Position numbers and translations under genes: made by a program | In this document: piece by piece, positions 29,535-42,300 of the stretch | Layout of the letters: every line of letters begins with the position of its first letter | Numbering within the stretch: the stretch's first letter is position 1 | The notes under the pieces: model-generated | Databases searched by the model: none | The model's input: only the letters and a program-made list of their open reading frames with translations | Told to the model about the DNA's origin: nothing | Assembly (NCBI RefSeq): GCF_001625305.1 | Contig: NW_017802602.1 | Span: forward strand, 3,194,675 to 3,258,674 | Length of the DNA stretch: 64,000 bases | Reading direction: 5' to 3' | Origin: Branchiostoma belcheri | Taxonomy: Eukaryota; Chordata; Leptocardii; Amphioxiformes; Branchiostomatidae

Positions 29535-32500
29535 GTAGGTACAAAGACTGTACAAATGGATGTGTGTACATGGGCACGTGTGTGTGTGCATGTGATTTTG
29601 TGTGTGTGTGTTATGTGTATGAGAGTGTGTGTATGTGTTTGTGTATGAGTGTGTGTGTGTGTGTGTTTGTGTGTGTGTGTTTGTGTGTGTGTATCATAGT
29701 TCATGTATGGCACTTTGCCTGCCTCCATTATTTTCATAATCAGTGACAAACCCTTTAAAGATGTCATCGTTTTGGTGGGGGCTTGGAACCCTTCTTAACC
29801 CTTGTCCAACAAGCATAGAGACGATTAATACCAACAAGGCAAATTGTTCCTAAGGCCACACCAATTTAATTTCTTGGTTAACGGATTCGCCGCTTCATTT
29901 TTTTCTGATTTGCAAATAAAAATAAAAATCCAGAATCAACTGCAAAATGCTCATATTTTGCCCTGAACAGTTGAAAACAGTCCTTTTCATCCTAGTTGTT
30001 ACAGTTATTCCATCTTTCAATGCAATGGTATCATTAAAAGTTCAAAATGCATTGTTTAAATTTTGAACCAGCCTGGTGTGTTGACTTCATGGCTCCTATC
30101 GTACCATTTTGGGCCATAATAGGATGCCTAGGCCTATTTTTATTTTTATTTTTTTTCGCCCGCCCGCTCCATTATTTTTCTAGAAAAATCCGTTAACCAA
30201 GAAATTAAATGGGTGTGGCCTAATATATAAGTTTTATTTGTGGATGTATATGGTCTGTTATCTAGCAGAATGCCAGGTAGCGGCTCACTTGCGAGAGGAC
30301 TGTGGCTTTGGCGGGATATCACAACAGGATTGTCTACAGCGAGGATGCTGCTACGACCATTCTATTCCAAATGCAATATCTTGCTTTTACACAACAGGTA
30401 GGTAATACTGTACTCCTCATCTTAGTTTGGCTCAATAAAACTAAATGCCTAATAGTATATACATTCAATTTGCTATCCTTGGAATGCAAAAGCATTAAAC
30501 AAAATGTTTCATCCATAGATGTATCTGTATCATTATAGCCGGTATAACCGCCATTCGGCGTAACACACCAGCTTCGCAGGCACTCAGCGCGGCGGCAGCT
30601 AGCTATACATGTATCACACCGAACGACTTGTTACACTCAATGACGTCATTAATGTCGTAAACGTTTTAGAGTATTAAGCTTTATAATTACTTTATTCTGA
30701 ATTGCTGATCAGTGAATTGTTGATCTGAATTGTTGATCAATGAATCATTCGCATACACTATGCAAATCATGTGCATTTTACAAAGGTGCAATAAACCATT
30801 AGTGCTATTTGAAGCTCATTCCCATCCAATATTATAGCCACACACACTCTTGTATTAGGTACAATGTACATGTAGGTTAACCTTATGAAATTGTAGTGAT
30901 AATGTACCAGCAGATGCCATACTTTTACCTTCCAATAAAGTTATGAATATTTTGATAAAATTAGAATAACTAATTTGTCTTTTTAGACAACTAAAAGTTC
31001 ATTGATATTCAAGATTTTCCTGCCTCAGCACTTTTCTCAACTCAACATTGTGTCACATCACTAACAGGGCCAAGAATCTGCCCTAACGGCTACACCCACC
31101 ACGGCGCCCGGTGCTACAAGGCCTTCTCGGTCGCGCAAACGTTTGCCAACGCTCGACAGACATGCGCGGGGGAGAACGCGTGGATGGCCATGCCACGAGA
31201 TGAGGACACCAACACCTTCATCAGGTCATTTGTCTCATCGAGCTACCAGTGGATCGGCCTGAGTGATCAAGCCACTGAGGGTACGTGCAGTCATCATCAT
31301 CATCATCCACTGTGTTCTGCGTCTACAGTCGTGTGGACATGTCCTGTAGCCGCATTCAGTCTTTCTTCATCTCTTTCCACCATACGTGCCTTCTGCCTCG
31401 CGAGCTTTCTAAACTCTTTGAGTTTCTTTTCTGTTGTGGGAGGGCCTAGCCCTCTGCGTTCAGTAAGCTGAGTAGGTCTCCCTGCACTGTGCAGTAAGCT
31501 GAGTAGGTTCATAACTTGATACCATGTCTCCCCCTGCGAGCTTTATATCTCTTTAACTTAAGGAGCTAAGAAATGAAAATTCCAGAGCTATTTGTGCAGG
31601 TGTGTCTTGGGGCATTCTGAGAATATGTACATGCAGTAGTGGCCAAATATTAGACAAAGAAAAACACGGCATATTTCACAATCTTACAACAAATCTTACA
31701 AACCAATTATGTAAACGAACTCTATCTTGCTACATCGAATTCACTCGCTCTGAAATCTTACACTAAATCTTACAAACCAATTGCACCCATGGGAATTCAT
31801 TCCGACAAAAACAGGACCTTTCAAATGCTTTTATTCCAATATTACATCTTACACGCACGCGTGAAGCCTTTATTCCAATAAAATCTTTCATTTTTCATGA
31901 TCTTTCATCATCTTTTATTCCAATAAAAACTTTCAATCTTGCATTTTACATGTCCAATTTCTTGCCATATATACATGTACATGTAGGTACGTGGCTCTGG
32001 GAGGATGGAAGTGTTCTGGAGGGAGGTGACTACGAACAGTGGGGAAACAATGAGCCTAACGGCAATACTCACGAAAGCTGTGCTCAGATGAGACCTAATG
32101 ACTGGAATGATGCAACCTGCTCCTCGTCTCACCAGTTTGCCTGTGAAACAGGTGTGTGATCATCATCAATTGACCGAATATTGGTCAGGGTTATGCATGT
32201 ACTACCCTTTACAGGTGGTCTACATGCCCTTTTCCGTAGAGCATAATCGGCCATTTTAATGTTATGTAGAGCGTAGACGGACCGCTCTAATTCTACATAG
32301 AGCGTAATTGGCGCATTTTGCGCAGAGCGTAATTTGTCATTTTATTTTATGTAATGCGTTGTAGCTACCCTGAATTTATAGTAAAGCGTAATGTGGGAGG
32401 CTTCTTGAATTCAGCTACGTAATACGAAGCTGGCTCTCAAAATTTAGCGTAGAGCGTTGTCGAGAACCCCCATGCAGGCCCTCTTTACAGAGTGGCATGC

Positions 32501-35500
32501 CCATTCGTTAGCTTAATACTAGACATAGATTGCCAGGTCTCTGTTTTGAAGTGAATCATGTAGGTGACACTGTGTGATACAGCAACACAATTACGTAGTC
32601 ATACCCCTTGTAAACATTTTTTCAGATGCAGATGAGTTTTCACTCTAACAACTTGCCTGATTGGTCCACTTAGATGCAAATGAGCCTCATTCTAACAACT
32701 TGTCTGATTGGCCCATTAGATGCAGATGAGTGTGCGTCGTCCAATGGGAACTGCAGCAGTAATCTGCAGACCTGCGTGAACAGTGTCGGAAGTTTCAGCT
32801 GTGTCTGTGATGACGGATATGTCATGAACACCACCACTCTCGAATGTGACGGTAAGGCGATTTTGTTTGTTTGTTTGTGCCTTTATCTAAAGTCAGAATG
32901 ACTCCTTTATGCCTAACAAGGCTGCCATTTTTCATGGAGTTTTGAGTATTACTAGTATTTGGGAGAAGTGTCATGGGGCCCAACAAATAGTACATGTAAT
33001 TATGATAAAAATACAAAATGTTTTGTGTGGCTTGAAGGTTCATTTGTATATATAATTGGTATGAGTCTTTCCGAAGATGTCTGAACCGTAGTTTCCAACA
33101 CAACAGCATGAATAATAATAAATTATTATTATAGATTTCAATGTTATCAGCATGTTTCAAAGACAGGCTGTAGACTTCGAATTCTGCAACTGGCTTGGCA
33201 AATCTTAGTCGGCCATGCCACAACATCCCTGTAACGAAGCTTTTATAACATAATGTTCTACATGATGTCTAACCTTCATTGATGCAAGTCTTGACTGTTT
33301 TTATCAAACACCTGATTAGATGACGACGAATGTGACTCGCTCAGTAGCGTGTGTGAACAGACCTGCTCTAACCGTGTGGGAAGTTACGAGTGCTCCTGTA
33401 CGTATGGTTACACTCTCAACGACAACGGACATGACTGCGATGGTAAGAAAAACACAGTCAAACACAATATATATAGAGTTTATTGCATGATCACTTTTTA
33501 TCTGTATTGTGTGTTCATTTTTAAGTTGATTTCTTACAAAGATTGAAGACTCTTTAAAAGTGTTTTGATGATATGTAAGAAGAATCTACAATTAAGCCTC
33601 AAGGCTTCCATGACTTTCAAACTTGTATGAAGCGAATAACTACTGCTACTATCAATGATACAGGTGTAAGATATACAAGTGCATCTGTACGAAATGACTA
33701 ATAAACTGGGTAATTTTATTTATCATTCTCAGAAATGACATACATGTAGCATATGACTGTTCACAACTAGGATGTACATGTATGCTGGATTTACCTTTTC
33801 CTGTCCTTCCAGTTTGCAGACTTCCGCTCGGAATGGAGTCCGGGGACATTCCCAATGAAAGCATCACTGCGTCATCGTACTGGGCAGCCGACCACGAACC
33901 TTACCGAGGCCGCTTGAACGTAATCAGTGTAACAGGCGCCTGGTCAGCTCGACATAATGCTGCCGGAGAGTATTTACAGGTCTGAGCTGCATATTCAAAG
34001 AGTTGATTTCCTCTTGTTACAAGTGTGAGATTTTTTTTGGTAGACGTCATGCTACATGTATGTAACATCCGTGTCCAAAATATCACCAGCGCCCATAATA
34101 TTGCCACCTTGAGAAATAGTGTGCTTAAAGATATTTTTACTGCAACATACTTTTGGTATGCACTCCTGCACACCTCAAATGTACATACCTAGGGTATGTT
34201 GCAGGAAAAATATCTTTAAGCACACTTTTTCTCAAGGTGGCGATATTATGGACTAAATGGTGATATTATGGACACACTCAGATGTTACCGTATCAAGCCA
34301 GACTGTAGAGTATACAGTCTTGATTTACTAAGTATATGTTTTAGATGACAGCATAGTGAACTGTACTGTTATTAAAGCCTCAGTATTTCAGCAATTATAC
34401 ATCGTTTTGATTTCATTTTGAAAATTGCTAACTCATACTCTGTGTACTGAGGATACGCTAAGGATAGTGAAAGGTATTCTTCTCACTTCTTCACAGCTTC
34501 AGTTTTTTTTTTCTCTATTCTCAAAAGAAAAAAAATATGGTGATAAAAATGTGCTTCTAGGTGGACCTGGCTGAAGTGAAGCGAGTTACTGGCGTCATCA
34601 CACAGGGACGATCTGCTATGGGCCAGTGGGTGACCTCGTTTAAACTGAAATACAGTGTAGGCGAGAATGCAGCATACACGTTCTACATGGACACAGATGG
34701 CTCAGAAAAGGTACGGATGGGGGACAAATTTTTTTTGTCCTTTGTTATTTTGTTGATGGCGTATTTGAAATAGCCATTGGCATTAAGTAGAATATTTGTT
34801 CCTAATGAATTGTAATGGCAGATTGCTGTAATACAAGGAGAATCTCCACCTCTTATTTCTTTATCTATTCCTTTTCTTCATATTTTTGGCGCAACAGTGT
34901 GTCATGCCAACATCTTAAGGTGCTATGACTTGCAATCAAATCCAAAAATGAGTGTGATTTTTGCAAGTTGCCTTAGTTTACATGTTAGGTTATGCAGATC
35001 ATTTGATTGATGATTTAATTGATAGATTGATAGATTGATTGATGGATTGATTGAATGTCTTTCAGATCTTTACGGGCAATACGGACCGGACCACCCCTGT
35101 TACCAACCTCCTGGACTTTCCCATCGATGCCCGTTTTGTGCGTTTCGTGGTTCAGACATGGATTTCACACATCAGCATGAGGGCGGAGATTCTCGGCTGC
35201 AGCATCAACCGTGGGTAGATTTTTCTTTTCGAACACTACAGTGTCTATTGTAGAGTTTTGACCACTTTGGCAATGGAACAGGAGTAAATCTTCCCTTTTT
35301 GTCTTCCGTCTTTTCTTACCATTCTCTACATTCTTGCAACAAGAAGCCTGAGAGCACCATCCGCCTATCTCATACTGAGTCATAGTCAAAGCAGTACAGA
35401 TGATAGCTCCAAGTTGAACATACTACCTCTCAATCACCTTTTATTAATTGTTGCCAATAAGAGCCCAATATGGTCCATGCCCACTTAGTTTCCTTAATTT

Positions 35501-36216
35501 ATTATCTTTCTTTTGTTCAATATGAACAAAAATAACATTAGTCTCCAGTAGCCTCCATAGTAGGCTTATAGAACTGGGGTTTGGTGGTCTTCGGCTGTTT
35601 TCCGAAATTCAACAGTTACAATCGTTTGTCATAATTTACCTGATCTGTGATTCTTCCTCATATTTTTATTTTCAGAATTGGTTTGTGCCAATAACTACTC
35701 CTTGCACGGCCTAAACTGTTACAAGGCCTTTGATCAAACCTCTAATTACAACGACGCGCGGGAGGCCTGTGTGTCAGAGGGCGCGTTACTGGCCATGCCA
35801 AAAGACGATGCCACCAACACCTTCTTGTACTCTCTGTCCTCCGGTGGAGCTTACTGGATCGGTCTGAATGACATAGAAAAGGAGGGAGAGTTTCGTTGGG
35901 AAGATGGCACCCTGCTTGGCAACGACTATCGCAACTTCATACCGGGCGAACCGAGTGGTAGTCATGCCGATGAAGATTGCGGTTTTTTTCTGAACGAAGT
36001 TTCGGCGTGGGGAGACAGCCAGTGCTCCATCAGCTATAAGTACTTCTGCCAAAGAAAACCAGGTATGTGAAGAGCAAATGTGAATTTTAATCCTATGAGG
36101 TGTCAAACTTCCAAACATGCACCTGTACAGTGTAACAGAAAAGCAGTGGCGCTAATATTTAAATTTACTACTAGTATTAAAACTAAAAGCATGTGTGTGT
36201 GTGTGTGTGTGTGACA

Positions 36217-36304
<88 letters not shown>

Positions 36305-39300
36305 ATGTTGCTTGTGGCCCTATAGTAAACCAGTATTATGTCAACTACAAGATGATTGGTTACTACATTTGTACATAGGTATCGATGGATGTGCAATTTC
36401 CAATGGAGGCTGTGATCAGACCTGCACCAACACAGCATCTGGCTTCAGCTGTTCCTGTACGGACGGGTTTGCTGTGAACCCTGCTGATGACACAGACTGC
36501 AATGGTAAGCCATGTATGTTGGGTTGTGTCGTATATTAAGTGCAGAGTGCTCGACTCGTAACCAAGAGGTCCCGGGTTCGAGTCCTGACATACCACCGAT
36601 CTTGTGCCTTTGGGAAAGGCACTTACCACGACTTTCCTCACTTAACTCAAGTGAAAATGAGTATTGTCCTGTCCTGTATTTGTCCTCTGCATTGGGGCGG
36701 CATAAAATAGTTGAAAAAACTTGAGAGACTTGAATGAATTGTTGGAATAAAAAAAGGTAAACCTCACACCTGATGTCAGTGGAGTGGTTGGCTCTACAAT
36801 GCTTTCTTTACACAACTAATGAATTGTACCATGATCACAGATGAACATGCCTGTCTTACATGTACCTTACAAAACTGTATCTTGTACTGCAGATATCAAT
36901 GAATGTGACACGGCAAATGGCGGCTGTGCACAGAATTGTCAGAACACTGACGGAGGCTTCAACTGCGCCTGTGCAGCAGGGTACACCTTAGCTTCTGACG
37001 GTCTCGGCTGTGATGGTAAGGACTTCTCTTTCTCTCACTGAAAATGAGCACCTGGCTTTGGTTACAGATGTCCTCTCATATGTGATGCTAAGCTAGGGGC
37101 TAGGACCCTTGTTTGAGAAGAGTCACACCTCAAGCACATTAAAGATTCAACCACACTTATCAACAAGATTATAAGGGGTCCGTCCCGGTGTAAGTGGTTC
37201 AAACCTTACCGTATTTACTGTACAAAACTGGTGTGTTACGCCTAAAGGTGATTTATCGGTTATACGAAACAAACAATGGAGCAGTACAATTGACGTTTGT
37301 ATGGGCCGAGTTCTGGTGGCTTCATGTGTCTATGCTTGTGGATTTATTTTTAGCCACTTAATCCTATATATTATCTCCTGTAACTGTTTTCAACTTAGAG
37401 CAGTAGCTCTATGCGGCAACGGACACTATTATATCTGCTTTCCATTTATTTATGATAGTTACTTTCGGGTACAGGAGTATGGTTGAAGGTGGCTGACTTG
37501 TCAGTGTGTTACAACAAACAGCAACGGTTGCATGCGGAGAGTTGGAGATGAATTTGACAGTTGATTGATCAGGTCAAGTGTGACCCAGCATGTACCTGGT
37601 CTTGTTATGACTTTGCTGTATGTGGAGGAATTCAGGAAGAGGCTTAAGCATTATGGTCTTCACAATGGTCAGACGAGCTGGTACCTACATGTTATAATGC
37701 ACTTTCGGAGAGGTACCAAAATGTGGAGGCTTCCAACGTGTTTCAGTGGATCCTTAAAAGAGGACAGTAGGAAGGAATTATACTTCCGGCCTACATCCCT
37801 TACCGGTACCGACAGGAACAGTCCAGTGGGAAGCATGGTCTAACATCTACGTCTTTTGAAGTATTGTAGTCCAGTGGTTATCGACCTTGCATCTTGGAAA
37901 AAGGGGTTAGGAGTTCAAATCGGTCCTCAGCCATACAGACTCATTGGCAATGATTGTAGTGGGCATTTTTCAATTCTCCTCAGTCACCCTCATGGTTTCT
38001 TCGCTTAATCCTCGCCCATGCTTGTTTGTTTTTCCAGAATTGGTTTGTGCTGATGGCTACACCTTGCATGGCCTAAACTGTTACAAGGCCTTTGATCAAA
38101 CCTCTAATTACAACGAGGCACGTGAAGCCTGTGTGTCAGAGGGCGCGTTACTGGCCATGCCAAAAGACGATGCCACCAACACCTTCTTGTACTCTCTGAA
38201 CACTGGTGGAGCTTACTGGATTGGTCTGAATGACATAGAAAATGAGGGAGAGTTCCGTTGGGAAGATGGCACCCTGCTTGACCGGAGCAGTGAATACCAC
38301 AACTTCGGGGGAAGTGAACCAAACAATAGCGGCGGAAACGAGGATTGTGTCCATGGGGGCATCTGGTGGAATGATCACCAATGTAGTATGAGATTTAAGG
38401 TTCTCTGCCAAAAGGATGCTGGTATGTAATGCTATCATCTTCGTTAAGCCTTTCCCTTGTTCCCGAAATGTTGAATTGCTTGAAGTTACTTGGCTGATAA
38501 TTCTAACATTGCACTGCACTGATGGGACATGCTAACAATAGACTGGTCCCAAAGCCACGACACCTTCCCCTAGCAACTCTAATGCCTCTGTAAAACATCG
38601 GTGACATCGACAAAAATTTGATGACCAAATCCTGTTCTCTTATTGGCCTTAAATTGCTAATTTTGACTCACTCACTCACTCACTCACTCACTCACTCACT
38701 CACTCACTCACTCACTCACTCACTCACTCACTCACTCACTCACTCACTCACTCACTCACTCACTCACTCACGCTCACTCACTAACTCACTCACTGATTGG
38801 TTGCTACTTAGATGTCGATGAGTGCACATCATCCAATGGAGGCTGTGAACAGACCTGCACCAACACAGCAGCTGGCTTCAGCTGTTCCTGTATGGATGGG
38901 TTTGTTGTGAACCCAGCTGATGACACAGACTGCAACGGTAAGCCTCGTGGAGCAGTAGCTTTACAAACCTTGGTTGTTTTAACCGCTTGTTCCTGATGCG
39001 GCATCTCAAGCATGTTATACATGTAGGACCAAATACACTTACTGAAAAGTGCAGGGGTCCTTCTCAGAGTGGAGCAAATCTTACTGTCTGGTCTTGGGGT
39101 TTATTGTTACCTCTTCTGACAATCTTTCCACAATCATGGTAAATTTGGATAGATAAATACACCAGGAATGGAATCCTCGATTTTCGATGGCAGGCACCAT
39201 GCATGATAGCAGTTATCTTAATAGGCCTAGGTCGGCCTCAATGTCCCCTAAGCAACCTCTGACTTGGCAGGTTGCTGGTTTTCTATAGGCAAGGACGTCT

Positions 39301-42300
39301 TTTTTCTCATTTTGCCATTCTGTGAGAGTGTCCAAGAAACAGGAGCTGTCTCTTGTTGATGAGAGCTGGTTCCTTGTTTGTCAACTTATATATTGAGTTA
39401 ATTGTCTGGCTTTTACGTGATGACGGCATTTTATTTCCACCTTACCTCTGTAGCAGAATGGAGAATAAAAAAACTAGTACATGGTCCTGGGCTGACGCAA
39501 AACATCAAAAAGTAGTTGATGTGACCAAGGCTTTACTAGGTGTCTTTGAAGAATTTTTTTTCAAGGCCTTCATGTTTATATGCTTTGAAGCATCAGTATC
39601 TTGTTGATTTTTCAGTATTACTTTGCTTCAATCTTGAATCTCGTCAGGTGGCAACTTGACAATTCTTGCATGTTTGGAAATGTTTAGGTTTTGATATCTG
39701 TAACACCATCGTAGGTATATGTAAATTAAAAGTAGAGCAAGAATCTTCTTTGTATCTTGACTTTACAACTGGGTTTCTTCTGCTTCCAACAGATATCAAT
39801 GAATGTGACACGGCAAACGGAGGCTGTGCACAGACTTGTCAGAACACTGACGGAAGCTTCAGCTGTGCCTGTGCAGCAGGGTACACCTTAGCTTCCGACG
39901 GTCTCGGCTGTGATGGTAAGATCTTCTTCGAGTCTCTTAAATTTATTTCGCAGGTGTTGGGCAATAGATTGAACCCCAAAAAAAAACCCCACCCAACTGT
40001 CATTGACCAAAGTGCTAATGGTCATCCTCCCGTTGGCTGAAATGACCATCCTCCCATTAGTTGTGAAGCTAACTGTGATGTCTATAGACCGTTCCTAACT
40101 GTCCATCACAAGTAGTAGTTCAACCAATGATAGCATGGCAAATAGCTGCTTGACCGCATGTACGTGTACTTACGCATATTTTAATATGGCAGTCTTAGTG
40201 GAATTGGAGGATTTCACGCATTAACGATATGTGAAATAAAAGTGACTTGAGACTGCTCGTTTTTTGTATTTCCTATCTGCAACTTTTCTTAGATATCAAT
40301 GAATGCCAAACGTTAAATGGAGGGTGTGACCAGACATGTCAGAACACTGATGGAGGATTCAACTGCTCCTGCGCAGACGGTTACATCCTGGGGTCTGACG
40401 GCCTCGGCTGTGATGGTAAATTATATTTTGTTTTTGTATTTTCTAATCTTGATAGTCACCTAGTTAGTTATTAGTAAGGCCACACCAATTTAATTTGTTG
40501 GTTCTCAGATTTTTTCAGAAAAAATATGAAAAAAAAATAAAAATAAAAACAGGTCTAGGCATCCTATTACAGGCTTAAATGGTACAAAATGAGCCATGAA
40601 GTCAACACAAAAGGCTGGGTTGAAATTTAAACATTGAATTTTGAACTTTTAATCAAACCACTGCAATGATAGATGAGAAAACTGTAACAACTAGGAAGAA
40701 AAGGACTTTCCTCAACTGTTGGGGGGCAAAACATGATTTTTCACTTGGTTCAGGAAAAGAATCAAATTTTTTTTTTTGCAAATCAGAAAAAAACGAAGAG
40801 GCGAATCCGAGAACCAACAAATTAAATTGGTGTGGCCTAACTGTAACTCTTTCAAATGGATGTCAATTGCCCTCACTGAGTAAAAAGTGGCATCAGGAGG
40901 TTTAAAATACTTAGTGCCAGAAAGGTTAACATTGAAACACATCAGAGTTAACATGCATAAAGCATGGTTTGACGTTGTTTTGGAAATTTTGAATTCTAGA
41001 GGGTCTTATCACCTTTGATACGGGGCATGTTTTTTAATCTTGTTTTTGACCATAAACATCAGATACATCCCCCAAAAGGCCCAGATTTCGACAGCTCAGA
41101 TGCCCTTACCAACTGTTGTCTGTTTTGGCAATTTTGTTGAATAGCTCTCTTCTTTTATAAATAAAAGGCAGTTAGTTTTGTTACTCATCATCAGTGTACC
41201 ATGAACGTTAGTTCAAACGTGAATGAAAAACGAAGGCTCTTTTACTTGTTACAGATGTGAATGAGTGTGCATCAGCTAACGGTGGCTGTGAGCAGACCTG
41301 CACTAACTGGGCAGGCGGGTTCAACTGTTCCTGTTTCCATGGATACACTGTGAGTCCTAAAAACGACCAGGATTGTGACGGTAAGAATAATGTCAACTTA
41401 ATGTGGTCTTGAGGTTAGGGTTCTTGACTCAGAACCTGAAGGTTCTGGGTTCTAATCTCTGGCAGGCATTCGAGCCCAGAACCTTCAAATTTTTGTAGTT
41501 TGGAGTTTTTAACCTCCTTGGTCTTAATAAGGTCACAGATCCTTGACTTTTTTCTACATTCATTGCATTTTGCTGCGGTGTGATGTGTTGCACGAGAAAC
41601 ACCCCCAAATCGTACATATACAGGGCGCTATATACATGTAGATGGTACTGTATGTGCAACCCATGTATATATGGGCCCCACAGGACAAGGGTTAACACAT
41701 GACGCTCTTTAACTTCTGCTCTTTCAGACATTAATGAATGTGAGAGCTCAAACGGAGGCTGTGCACAGACCTGTAAGAACACTGCAGGGAGCTACAACTG
41801 TTCCTGTGGACTGGGGTACATCTTGGGCTCTGACGGTCTCAGCTGTGACGGTAAGTCTTTTCATATAATTTCAATAGGGAAGTACTAGTCTATAGCAAAT
41901 CCATGACCAAGGGCTAATTGCAAGAACATGAACAAGAAGAATGATAATAAGTAACACTAATGCTACTAAATTTTAATTGCTACTTGACTCAGTGAAGAAA
42001 AAAAAGTTGTGTTTCCAATTTCCCGACCGACCCTACATGTAGCAACAATCCGTTGACTCTTGCATTTTGGGGGTCAGCCGCTGGCAAGGCCATAAGCTTT
42101 TCAATCTGACATCTGAATTTGGAACCTTCTGACATTTGTAACATTTCACACATTTCAGAAGCAAATTTTGTTTCAGCAAATCGTGAAAATATTAGTGCCT
42201 TCCCTACAAATGGAGGGATGGGTCCTGGTGACAGCCCTGGCCCTGGTGCATTTCACTTTGACAATGAAAATATTAGTTGCGTCGTATTGGAACTGTGGAC

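Noticed and set aside
29447-29767. Open frames on both strands over the GT run
   Set aside because: Low-complexity (GT)n artefacts with no splice context.
36103-36539. Long open frames of VCVC and HTHT composition on both strands
   Set aside because: They are translations of the (GT)n microsatellite at 36191-36305; only the EGF3 part (36379-36504) is coding.
37565-37843. 92-codon open frame in polycystin intron 13
   Set aside because: No domain, no fitting splice sites and no match to the neighbouring modules.
38618-38821. SLTHSLTH repeat open frame
   Set aside because: Translation of the (CTCA)n microsatellite.
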